Under the pieces are notes generated by a model, which was not told the origin of the DNA, ran no database searches, and saw only the letters and a list, made by a program, of their open reading frames with translations. From contig NZ_CP054257.1 in assembly GCF_017893945.1 (NCBI RefSeq), forward strand, positions 682,001 through 746,000: a stretch of DNA of 64,000 nt, given 5' to 3'. The DNA comes from Treponema parvum. Its GTDB lineage: Bacteria; Spirochaetota; Spirochaetia; Treponematales; Treponemataceae. Numbering within the stretch: position 1 is the stretch's first letter; the number at the start of each line of letters is the position of its first letter. A program made the position numbers and the translations under genes. Shown in pieces: positions 57,497 through 64,000 of this stretch.

Positions 57497-57545
57497 TCCC
57501 CGTTTTTTTTCAGTTAGATTTAACGTGAGGGCAATGCGGGGAGAT
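57497..57545. repeat. Second solo copy of the rve-IS end motif
   Basis: A T-run, then CAGTTAGATTTAACGTGAGGG and GCAATGC, like 62886-62918. It lies between the regulator fragment and the toxin-antitoxin pair. Confidence 0.5.
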
Positions 57546-57595
57546 GATCTTTTTATAAAATGTTGTATACTATGAGAAATAGATGGGAGGCGCCT

Positions 57596-57811
57596 ATGTC
57601 AGAATTAGCTTTCAAGCAACTTTCAGCACAAATTGATATGCTTTCTTATGATGAGAAAATCAGATTACTTGATAAAATAGTACGGACTTTACATATGCCT
57701 GTAAAAACTCATGAAAGAGAATTATCGGACTTTAATGCTGCCTTTGGCTTGTGGAAAGATAGAACTCTTTCTGTTGAGGAAATAAGAACCAAGTCTTGGA
57801 GCCGCTCTTAA
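57596..57811 (+). CDS. vapB: VapB-like antitoxin
   Basis: 71 residues, acidic and basic mixed, beginning SELAFKQLSAQIDMLSYDEK. It resembles small antitoxins paired with PIN toxins; the C-terminal part (FGLWKDRTLSVEEIR) would wrap the toxin. GGGAGG at 57585-57590 supports ATG 57596. The stop codon shares its A with the toxin start, a typical coupling. It should neutralise the toxin and repress its own promoter. Confidence 0.75.
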   Translation: MSELAFKQLSAQIDMLSYDEKIRLLDKIVRTLHMPVKTHERELSDFNAAFGLWKDRTLSVEEIRTKSWSRS

Positions 57812-58182
57812 TGATTTATCTTTGCGATACTTGTGTTCTTATAGACTACCTTCGTGGGAAAACCGAAGTTCAGCAAAAACTTGAACAAGGCAAAAAACAA
57901 GGTTTGGGAATGTCTTCTATAACATATATGGAGTTAATGGTTGGTGCTTTGAATAAGCGGGAGGTAGGCATTATAAAAAAGGCTTTTTCGGATTTTGAAA
58001 TTGTAGAAATTTCTGAATTGATTTCGGTAAAAGCTAGGGGTTTGATTGAAAAGTATACTAAAAGTCACGCACTTTTGATTCCAGATGCCTTGATTGCTGC
58101 TACCGCATTAGAATTGGATTTACCGTTGTATACTACAAATATCAAGGATTTTCAGTTCATTCCTGATTTAGTTTTGATATAG
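57811..58182 (+). CDS. vapC: VapC-type PIN-domain toxin
   Basis: 123 residues. Acidic residues of the PIN ribonuclease site are present: Asp6 (LCDTCVLIDYLRG), Glu in TYMELMVG, Asp in IPDALIAATAL, and Asp in TTNIKDFQF. VapC toxins cut tRNA or rRNA when the antitoxin is lost. ATG 57811 overlaps the antitoxin stop, with GGAG upstream. Followed by an attC-like structure, so the pair may be an integron cassette. Confidence 0.88.
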   Translation: MIYLCDTCVLIDYLRGKTEVQQKLEQGKKQGLGMSSITYMELMVGALNKREVGIIKKAFSDFEIVEISELISVKARGLIEKYTKSHALLIPDALIAATALELDLPLYTTNIKDFQFIPDLVLI

Positions 58183-58210
58183 ATTAAGATATAGTTTTTG
58201 TAGAGAAAAG

Positions 58211-58370
58211 CTTTAACAACCAGCTTCAACGCTGACATTTGTTTTGTCACGAAACTTGCTTTATGGTCGCCTACGGCTCCCTTTTTTGTGCAACTTTCGC
58301 GTTAACTTTGTTTTGCGCTTCGCTTGAGGCAAAGGCACAAATGCAGATTAAGCGACCGTGTGGAAAAATC
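58211..58370 (+). other. attC-like recombination site (possible integron cassette end)
   Basis: TAACAACC (58214) opens a long imperfect palindrome. GCTT (58223) pairs with AAGC (58350), separated by an unpaired CAACG versus ATT. Then CTG pairs with CAG, a single A (58235) bulges out, and CATTTGT (58236) pairs with ACAAATG (58337). A stem with a central spacer and an extrahelical base is the design of attC sites. The outer right box (CGACCGTGTGG) lacks a clear GTTA, so the site may be decayed. An inner GCGTTAAC lies at 58308. Confidence 0.4.
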
Positions 58371-58467
58371 CGACTTAAAGGCTGACGCATTATCGAATAC
58401 GGCAAGTATTTAAAAAGTCAGCATATTTGTTCGGTCTTAGATAAAAATTATGAAGGAGTTTGACAGA

Positions 58468-60591
58468 ATGAAAAACAGAAAAGAAAAAAGGTGTTTTGCC
58501 ATAAAAGTAAAATTACTTGTTATTTTTTGTTCGCTGGTTGCGGGAGCCGTTTTTATGCTCGCTTTTTTGCAAATGACCACCGCAAAAAAAGTTATAACGG
58601 AAAACATCAGCACTAATATTGAAGATAGAGCTGTCGTTACCGCTCAATTAATTGAAAGCCGGTTTTCCGCTATGCTTCAGGTTCTTGAAAATCTTGCCAT
58701 CCGATCTGTTTTGTATGATGAACAAGTTCCTGTTTTAACAAAGATGAAATTTCTTGAAAACGAATTTTATACGCAAAAAAAGAACGCGGCTTGGCTTTTA
58801 GATTTATTTATTGTGGATACGAACGGTGTCTCATATACGTTTGATGCAACTCCGATTCCTGTTCCCGATAGAGATTATTATCAAGCGGCAATGAAAGATA
58901 CGCTGTTTATTTCCAACCCGTACATCACCCGCTCCGATGATTCCGGGACGGTGGTCATAACACTTTCTATGCCTCTTAAAAATAACAACCGTATAACCGG
59001 TGTGCTTGTTATGGATATAGATGCCGCGGAGCTTTCCACAATGATAAAAGACATTGTTGTGGGCAAAACAGGCGAGGCGTCGATAGTCAGTAAGGACGGA
59101 GTTATTGTTGCCGATAGAGATATGGAACTTGTACGCGATCAAGTAAATATAATGGAAATAAGTAAAACAAATGAGTCTTTTAAATCATTGGCGGATTTTA
59201 TACAGCTTGCTATGGAAGGCGGCGAAAACGGAACAGGTTTTTACCGATATGAAAATTCCGATAAAATTGCGGCATTCGCAAAGATTAAAAGTACCGGCTG
59301 GACAATAATCATATACGCACCGTTACACGAATTTATGGATCCCGTAAAGCACTTGCGGATTACCATGTACAGTATAGGAGCTGCAATCTTAGCTGTGACC
59401 CTTATCATCATATATATTACCGCACAGAAAATTGTAACGCCTATACAAAATACCGTTAATGCGCTAAAAGGAATTGCGCAAGGCGCCGGAGATTTAACAA
59501 TTCGGCTTCCCGTTACCGGTAATGATGAAATTACCGATATGGCGGTGTATTTTAACGAAACGATGGAAAAAATCGGGACTTCAATTAAAGGTGTCAGCGA
59601 AACCAGCCATATTATGTCGGAAATTGGCAGCGAGCTTGCAAGCAACATGAACGAAACGGCAAGTGCAATACATGAAATCAGTGCGAACATCGACGGGGTA
59701 AAGCAGCAGACAATGACGCAAGCGGCAAGCATAACCGAAACCGCTTCTACTATGGAAGAGATTATCCGCACGATTAAAAACTTAAACGGCAGTATCGAAA
59801 CACAGGCGGCCAGCGTTACGCAGTCTTCATCTTCAATTGAAGAAATGGTCTCGAACATCGCTTCCATTACTCAGACGCTCAATAAAACCGATGACGCAAT
59901 TAAAGACCTCGCTTCCGCCACGGCAGACGGCAAAGACACGCTTGTCAACTCAAATAGTGTAACACAGAAGATTGCAGAAGAATCAGGGGGCCTTATAGAA
60001 GCATCAAGTGTGATTCAGCATATTGCAAGCCAGACTAATTTGCTTGCGATGAACGCCGCAATAGAAGCGGCGCATGCAGGAGAAGCGGGGAAAGGCTTTG
60101 CCGTTGTTGCAGACGAAATCCGTAAGCTTGCCGAAGAATCGAGCGCGCAGGGGAAAACAATAACCGCAACCTTAAAAATGCTGGGAGCCGAAATCGAAAG
60201 CCTTGCCCAATCGTCCAAAACGGTTGAAGAAAAATTTAATGTCATCTTTTCTCTTTCGGAACACGTAAAAACGATGAGTGCAAATCTTATGGAAGTGATA
60301 AAAGAGCAGGAAAACGGCAGCCGTGAAGTGCTTTCGGCAATTAAAAGCATCAATGCCGTAACAAGTGAAGTAAAAGACGGTTCGGCTGAAATGCTGAAAG
60401 GCGGGGAACAGGTTGCGGAAGAAATGCGTAAACTCGATGATTTAACAAGAGTTGTTACCGACAGCATGAATGAGATGGCTTTAGGGGCCGTACAGATCAG
60501 TAACGCTGTGCAGGACGTAAACGAGATAACGCAAAAGAATAAGGTAAGTATTGATAACTTGGTGCGGGAAGTAAAAAAGTTTAAGGTGTAA
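58468..60591 (+). CDS. Methyl-accepting chemotaxis protein (dCache sensor)
   Basis: 707 residues. Helix 1 at about residues 15-37; periplasmic dCache domain to about 280 ([32 protein letters not shown]-like [35 protein letters not shown]). Helix 2 at about 295-318, HAMP at 320-370 ([20 protein letters not shown]). The signalling coiled coil has the tip [20 protein letters not shown] and [12 protein letters not shown], where it contacts CheA and CheW. ATG 58468 lies nine bases after AAGGAG; ATG 58450 contains that site. Ligand unknown. A hairpin array follows. Confidence 0.95.
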   Translation: MKNRKEKRCFAIKVKLLVIFCSLVAGAVFMLAFLQMTTAKKVITENISTNIEDRAVVTAQLIESRFSAMLQVLENLAIRSVLYDEQVPVLTKMKFLENEFYTQKKNAAWLLDLFIVDTNGVSYTFDATPIPVPDRDYYQAAMKDTLFISNPYITRSDDSGTVVITLSMPLKNNNRITGVLVMDIDAAELSTMIKDIVVGKTGEASIVSKDGVIVADRDMELVRDQVNIMEISKTNESFKSLADFIQLAMEGGENGTGFYRYENSDKIAAFAKIKSTGWTIIIYAPLHEFMDPVKHLRITMYSIGAAILAVTLIIIYITAQKIVTPIQNTVNALKGIAQGAGDLTIRLPVTGNDEITDMAVYFNETMEKIGTSIKGVSETSHIMSEIGSELASNMNETASAIHEISANIDGVKQQTMTQAASITETASTMEEIIRTIKNLNGSIETQAASVTQSSSSIEEMVSNIASITQTLNKTDDAIKDLASATADGKDTLVNSNSVTQKIAEESGGLIEASSVIQHIASQTNLLAMNAAIEAAHAGEAGKGFAVVADEIRKLAEESSAQGKTITATLKMLGAEIESLAQSSKTVEEKFNVIFSLSEHVKTMSANLMEVIKEQENGSREVLSAIKSINAVTSEVKDGSAEMLKGGEQVAEEMRKLDDLTRVVTDSMNEMALGAVQISNAVQDVNEITQKNKVSIDNLVREVKKFKV

Positions 60592-60615
60592 GGCGCTGAT
60601 TTATTATAATTAGGC

Positions 60616-60638
60616 GAAAAACGGCCGAACCGTTTTTC
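60616..60638 (+). terminator. Terminator of the chemoreceptor gene
   Basis: AAAAACGG (60617-60624) pairs with CCGTTTTT (60630-60637), loop CCGAA, followed by CTTTTAT. It begins 25 bases after the receptor stop. It is the first and a variant member of the downstream array. Confidence 0.7.
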
Positions 60639-60706
60639 TTTTATGCGACACGCCCGAAAATCCTCCTCTTGCTGCACGGCACGGACGCCGTGTCTGAATT
60701 TAGTCG

Positions 60707-60731
60707 CGTATTTTTGCTATGCAAAAATACG
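60707..60731. other. Perfect 11-bp hairpin
   Basis: CGTATTTTTGC, loop TAT, GCAAAAATACG. It is not of the same family as the terminator-like array around it. Confidence 0.6.
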
Positions 60732-60739
60732 GTAGTGAG

Positions 60740-61216
60740 CGGTACACGGATGTAACGCGAACGACCACTGCTCGGATTTTCGGGTTTAAGTCGAGAGTTG
60801 AAAAATGCCTCACGGCATTTTTCTTTTATGTGAGGCGCCCGCAAATCCTGCGCCACTGCTCGGATTTTCTCGTTTAAGTCTGAAGGCGAAAAACGCCGGA
60901 AGCGTTTTTCTTTTATGCGAGGCGCCCGAAAATCTTCCGCTCGCTCAGATTTTCTCGTTTAAGTCTGAAGGCGAAAAACGCCGGAAGCGTTTTTCTTTTA
61001 TAGGATGCGCTCGCAAATCCTGCGCCACTGCTCGGATTTTCTCGTTTAAGTCTGAAGGCGAAAAACGCCGGAAGCGTTTTTCTTTTATAGGATGCGCTCG
61101 CAAATCCTGCGCCATTGCTCGGATTTTCTCGTTTAAGTCTGAAGGCGAAAAACGCCGGAAGCGTTTTTCTTTTATAGGATGCGCTCGCAAATCCTGCGCC
61201 ACTGCTCGGATTTTCT
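60740..61216 (+). repeat. Tandem array of 87-bp units with terminator-like hairpins
   Basis: TCTGAAGGCGAAAAACGCC occurs at 60879, 60964, 61051 and 61138, steps of 85, 87 and 87 bases. A diverged unit lies near 60768. Each unit contains GAAAAACGC-CGGAA-GCGTTTTTC plus TTTTAT. The diverged unit has AAAAATGCC and GGCATTTTT, so both stem arms changed together. Between hairpins runs a GC-rich segment (GCAAATCCTGCGCCACTGCT). It ends just before tRNA-Gln. Confidence 0.85.
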
Positions 61217-61268
61217 CGCTCTTGACAAGCATGGTCAAGTTCATTATTATATTCACACTGTATTACAT

Positions 61269-61339
61269 TCCCCGATTGTGTAATGGTAGCACCGCAGATT
61301 CTGGTTCTGCTTGTGGGGGTTCGAATCCTCCTTGGGGAA
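61269..61339 (+). tRNA. tRNA-Gln (anticodon CTG)
   Basis: 71 bases. Acceptor TCCCCGA/TTGGGGA (one G-T), anticodon stem GCAGA/TCTGC with loop TTCTGGT, T arm with TTCGAAT loop (GGGGG/CCTCC). Anticodon CTG reads CAG. Discriminator A, no encoded CCA. Confidence 0.92.
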
Positions 61340-61402
61340 TTTTAAAACTGGCCGGAAGGTCAGTTTTTTTTAGCATCTTAGATGAAAATCATAAGATCGC
61401 TT

Positions 61403-61475
61403 GGTCCCTTCGTCTATCGGTTTAGGACAAAAGATTCTCAATCTTTAAAGACGAGTTCGACTCTCGTAGGGACCG
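61403..61475 (+). tRNA. tRNA-Glu (anticodon CTC)
   Basis: 73 bases. Acceptor GGTCCCT/AGGGACC perfect, anticodon stem AAAGA/TCTTT with loop TTCTCAA, T arm ACGAG/CTCGT with loop TTCGACT. Anticodon CTC reads GAG. Lies 64 bases after tRNA-Gln, probably co-transcribed. Confidence 0.92.
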
Positions 61476-61558
61476 AAAACTATACCGATTTTATCAAATA
61501 ACCGTTTTACGATATACACAAAAACAAAAATATTCATGCATGACTTTCCGCCGTATTT

Positions 61559-62913
61559 CCTCAAATAAAAATCTAACCCAAATGATTTAGGTTCCTCAAG
61601 TAAAAATCTAACCGTAGCTATTTTGACCAAGGGACAGCCATAGAGATAAGCGTACTTTGGAGCTGTTGTGTTTTCTCAAGCAACAGTTGCAAATTCAAGT
61701 TGACCATTCTCCGTCTCAGTTCCTCTTTTTCAGCAGGGCTCAGTTCCTTGCTTTCCATAAGCCTTCGGTAAGGAGTCTTAGCAGTATCATATTTTTTTAT
61801 AACCTTTGCGTCTATTCGTGCCTTAGCGATAATCTTCATCGAAGGGAAAAAAAAGTTGACGAGCTTGTTATAGTATTCATACAGTTCTGCCATGACTTCT
61901 CGTGTTTCTTCTCCTTCAAAGCGGTAATAGCCGACAATTCTTCGTACCACACTGTCATTTTTCTGCTCGACAAAGCAATTGTCATTCTTTTTGTATTCTC
62001 TACCTCTGGTAAATACAACCTTATGCTCTTGGCACCATTGCAACAGCTGAGTATTTTTGAACTCACCTCCGTTATCACTGTCGATGCCTTTCATCTTAAA
62101 CGGTAATTTTTCTTTTACATCATCGACCGCTTCTTTTGTCCAGCGTTGGGCTTTGTTCAAAAGAGCTCTGTTTTCCGTCCATCCTGAATGCACGTCGGTG
62201 AGTGTGAGCGTACAAACATACTGACCTTCGCTCCTCATACCGCAATGAGCGACCGTGTCGGCTTCAAAAAAGCCTGGTTTTTTCTCGTCCCAATTGAAAT
62301 AGGTGCGTATGGGAATAAGCTTATTCAGATTTTTTGCAGGACGTGTGGTCGAAATACCGCGGATTGAATGTTTTGGGATTTCCGGCTTGAGAATCCTTGC
62401 GACCGTTGCGCTTGATATGGCGCTTAGTTTAAGCTTGAGTTGTTCATCATAGCCTGCCTTTTGAGCAAAGTAGTCGATGTTGTCGCGGATGAACGGAACA
62501 AGGCGTTTTGCACACAGATACATCGATAAAATCCACAGGCGAATAACTTCCTGTTGTACGTCTTGACAGTAGTATTTTTCATAGCGCCGCTTTTTGCGTA
62601 CTTTCGTAATGACCTGCACGCTCTTTTTTTCAACGTTGTTAAAGTGTGTTATTTTTATGTACGCCGTGTTTTTCAAAATGTGGATGGCATACTTTCGGTT
62701 GTAGCCGGTGGTCGCAATGAACTCATCGATGATTTTCGTCTTGTGCTTTTTGCTTGCCGTACAGTAGCGTTTTGCCGTTTCTTCGGTTAATTTCTGTTTC
62801 GTTTTCATGTCTAACCCCATTTTGCCCTTCCTTCGGGCTTCTATTGTGACTCAGATTTGGGTTAGATTTTTACGTGATTCACCGCTTTTTTTTCGGTTAG
62901 ATTTTACGTGAGG
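61559..62913 (-). mobile_element. rve-type insertion sequence with doubled ends
   Basis: Each end carries two copies of one motif. On the left are CCTCAAATAAAAATCTAACC (61559) and CCTCAAGTAAAAATCTAACC (61594). On the right, in opposite orientation, are GGTTAGATTTTTACGTGA (about 62860) and GGTTAGATTTTACGTGAGG (62895). The transposase lies between. Whether the inner or outer pair is the true end is not clear; no target duplication is obvious. Lies directly behind tRNA-Glu. Confidence 0.7.
61618..62820 (-). CDS. Transposase with integrase core (rve, DDE)
   Basis: 400 residues. N-terminal helix-turn-helix region (to about 120; TGYNRKYAIHILKN). The integrase core has Asp in GFFEADTVAHCG, Asp in KGIDSDNGGEF, and Glu in DNCFVEQKNDSVVRR. 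The family resembles IS481/ISNCY-type enzymes more than IS30 or IS3, but I am not sure. ATG 62820 follows GAAGGAAGG. The frame is intact, so the element could be active. Confidence 0.87.
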   Translation of the reverse strand: MGLDMKTKQKLTEETAKRYCTASKKHKTKIIDEFIATTGYNRKYAIHILKNTAYIKITHFNNVEKKSVQVITKVRKKRRYEKYYCQDVQQEVIRLWILSMYLCAKRLVPFIRDNIDYFAQKAGYDEQLKLKLSAISSATVARILKPEIPKHSIRGISTTRPAKNLNKLIPIRTYFNWDEKKPGFFEADTVAHCGMRSEGQYVCTLTLTDVHSGWTENRALLNKAQRWTKEAVDDVKEKLPFKMKGIDSDNGGEFKNTQLLQWCQEHKVVFTRGREYKKNDNCFVEQKNDSVVRRIVGYYRFEGEETREVMAELYEYYNKLVNFFFPSMKIIAKARIDAKVIKKYDTAKTPYRRLMESKELSPAEKEELRRRMVNLNLQLLLEKTQQLQSTLISMAVPWSK

Positions 62914-62961
62914 CAATGCGTCCGCTTGCATGATCGATAAAATCCAATTATACTTTATTTT

Positions 62962-64000
62962 ATGTTTCACCTATTGCTCGCCGTCATCTATATCGCGTTC
63001 ATCAGTTTAGGTTTGCCGGACGCGTTGCTTGGCTCCGCATGGCCGGTTATGTACCGCGAATTCAAAGTCGACGTTTCTTACGCCGGTATCATATCGATGA
63101 TAATCGCTTTGGGGACGGTCGTTTCGAGTTTGCAGAGCGACCGACTTACGAAAAAATTCGGAACCGGACGGGTGACCGCCTCAAGCGTTGCGCTGACCGC
63201 TTTCGCGCTCTTTGGTTTTTCGCTTGCACATTCATTTTACGCGCTCGTCTTTTTGGCGTTTCCGTACGGGCTCGGCGCGGGCAGCGTGGATGCGTCGCTG
63301 AACAATTACGTCGCCTTGCATTATAAAAGTCGTCACATGAGTTGGCTGCACTGTATGTGGGGAGTAGGAGCGGCGATCGGCCCATACGTTATGGGCTTTG
63401 CACTGGCGCATGGGAACACGTGGAATGCCGGCTACCGCGCAATCGCGGTGCTGCAGGTCGTGTTGGCGGCAGTTCTCGTTTTCAGTTTACCGCTTTGGAA
63501 GCGAAACGACACTAGCGGCGCCGATATAAGAGTGTCCGATGAGCGATCTTTCTTGCCTGATACGGCAGCGACTTCCGCATTTGACTCGGCGGATAGCCGT
63601 CCGCTTTCGCTTAAAGAAATTGTTAATTTGCACGGTGCAAAAGCGGTGATGCTGTCATTTTTTTGTTATTCTGCAGTGGAGCAGACGAGCGGTCTTTGGG
63701 CGGCGAGCTATACGGTTTTGCACAACGGCATTTCGACGGACGTTGCGGCGCGCTATGCCGGCCTTGTTTATCTAGGCATTACTTTCGGCCGTGCGCTCGG
63801 CGGTTTTATTTCTATGCACTTGAACGATACTCAGATGGTGCGGTTAGGCGAAATCGTTATCCTTTCAGGAGTGATTTTGCTTTTTTTACCGTTCGGGAAT
63901 GTGTTTACGCTTTCGGGGTTTGCGCTTATAGGACTCGGCTGTGCGCCTATTTACCCGAGCCTCATACACGCGACGCCTCATCATTTCGGAGCGAATAAGT
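62962..64000 (+). CDS. MFS transporter, N-terminal part (cut by window end)
   Basis: The frame from ATG 62962 is open to the end, about 346 residues. At least nine hydrophobic helices: HLLLAVIYIAFISLGLPDAL, a GTVVSSLQSDRLTKKFGTGR loop typical of the MFS signature between helices 2 and 3, FPYGLGAGSVDASLNN, and GLVYLGITFGRALGGFISM in the second half. It resembles the sugar-permease-like FucP/bacterial MFS branch. Substrate unknown. The upstream region holds the end of the rve-type IS. Confidence 0.87.
   Translation, partial: MFHLLLAVIYIAFISLGLPDALLGSAWPVMYREFKVDVSYAGIISMIIALGTVVSSLQSDRLTKKFGTGRVTASSVALTAFALFGFSLAHSFYALVFLAFPYGLGAGSVDASLNNYVALHYKSRHMSWLHCMWGVGAAIGPYVMGFALAHGNTWNAGYRAIAVLQVVLAAVLVFSLPLWKRNDTSGADIRVSDERSFLPDTAATSAFDSADSRPLSLKEIVNLHGAKAVMLSFFCYSAVEQTSGLWAASYTVLHNGISTDVAARYAGLVYLGITFGRALGGFISMHLNDTQMVRLGEIVILSGVILLFLPFGNVFTLSGFALIGLGCAPIYPSLIHATPHHFGANK

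Larger units (their letters stand above)
60592..61268. other. Noncoding region of tandem hairpins between receptor and tRNA genes
   Basis: About 680 bases with no credible gene; the open frames across it are produced by the 87-base repeat. It contains the array 60616-61216 and the separate hairpin 60707-60731. Confidence 0.7.

Noticed and set aside
60740..61216. CRISPR array
   Set aside because: The whole 87-base unit is repeated with no unique spacers, and no cas genes are near.
60805..61425. Open frame of about 206 codons across the hairpin array, with matching repeats on the other strand
   Set aside because: It is produced by the 87-base tandem repeat having a length divisible by three, has no ribosome site or domain, and runs into tRNA-Gln.

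Overview
The window looks like a chromosome segment of a Treponema-type spirochaete. The reasons are moderate-GC housekeeping genes, a stand-alone PurE without PurK, two dCache methyl-accepting chemotaxis proteins, an attC-like site of the kind expected of a Treponema integron beside a VapBC pair, and a large AT-rich surface-polysaccharide island crowded with insertion sequences. The genus is inferred from gene families and layout; it has not been verified.

Left part (1-21.7 kb), conserved core. It begins with the N-terminus of a chemotaxis receptor (minus strand), then creD (minus), tRNA-Arg(TCT) and a compact purE-purF-purM-purN purine run. A secreted or anchored DNA/RNA non-specific nuclease and enolase (minus) follow. 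Next is a small D-amino-acid locus: a YheO/DauR-type PAS-HTH regulator, an M20 deacylase and a D-threonine aldolase/D-serine dehydratase-like PLP enzyme. The promoter between regulator and deacylase carries two near-identical TTACAA-N5-TTGTAA palindromes. Then come dapA-asd-lysA, a pair of M16 proteases (one active, one lacking its zinc motif), and aroC and an acyl-CoA ligase on the minus strand.

Middle part (22-50 kb), surface glycan island. It opens with a specialised NusG paralogue (LoaP-like antiterminator) behind a promoter and a leader hairpin. After it come an acyltransferase interrupted by a G12 tract; a cytidylyltransferase / NeuB-like synthase / KdsC-like phosphatase / DUF4910 / AAC(3)-like set; a VOC protein broken at a G8 tract; an acyl-chain module (acyl carrier protein, acyl ligase, Fe-alcohol dehydrogenase, and a LuxE-LuxC fusion); glycosyltransferases; a deacetylase; a DegT-FemAB fusion; a CDP-glucose branch (rfbF, rfbG, a cupin epimerase, a reductase); a Wzx flippase; and more acyltransferases, one with an in-frame G9 tract. 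Three G tracts, two of them out of frame by exactly one G, suggest a phase-variable coat. A duplicated glycosyltransferase tail and two decapitated polymerase-like fragments show past recombination.

Right part (50-64 kb), mobile and repeat-rich. Three copies of one IS256-type element lie here: two intact, one frameshifted. One copy has a perfect 8-bp target duplication inside an already broken rfbA. An epimerase and a glycosyltransferase lie between two inverted copies. Further right are a VapBC toxin-antitoxin pair, an attC-like structure, a second chemotaxis receptor, an array of about six terminator-like hairpins (87-bp tandem units), tRNA-Gln(CTG), tRNA-Glu(CTC), an rve-type insertion sequence with doubled ends, and the start of an MFS transporter that runs off the window.
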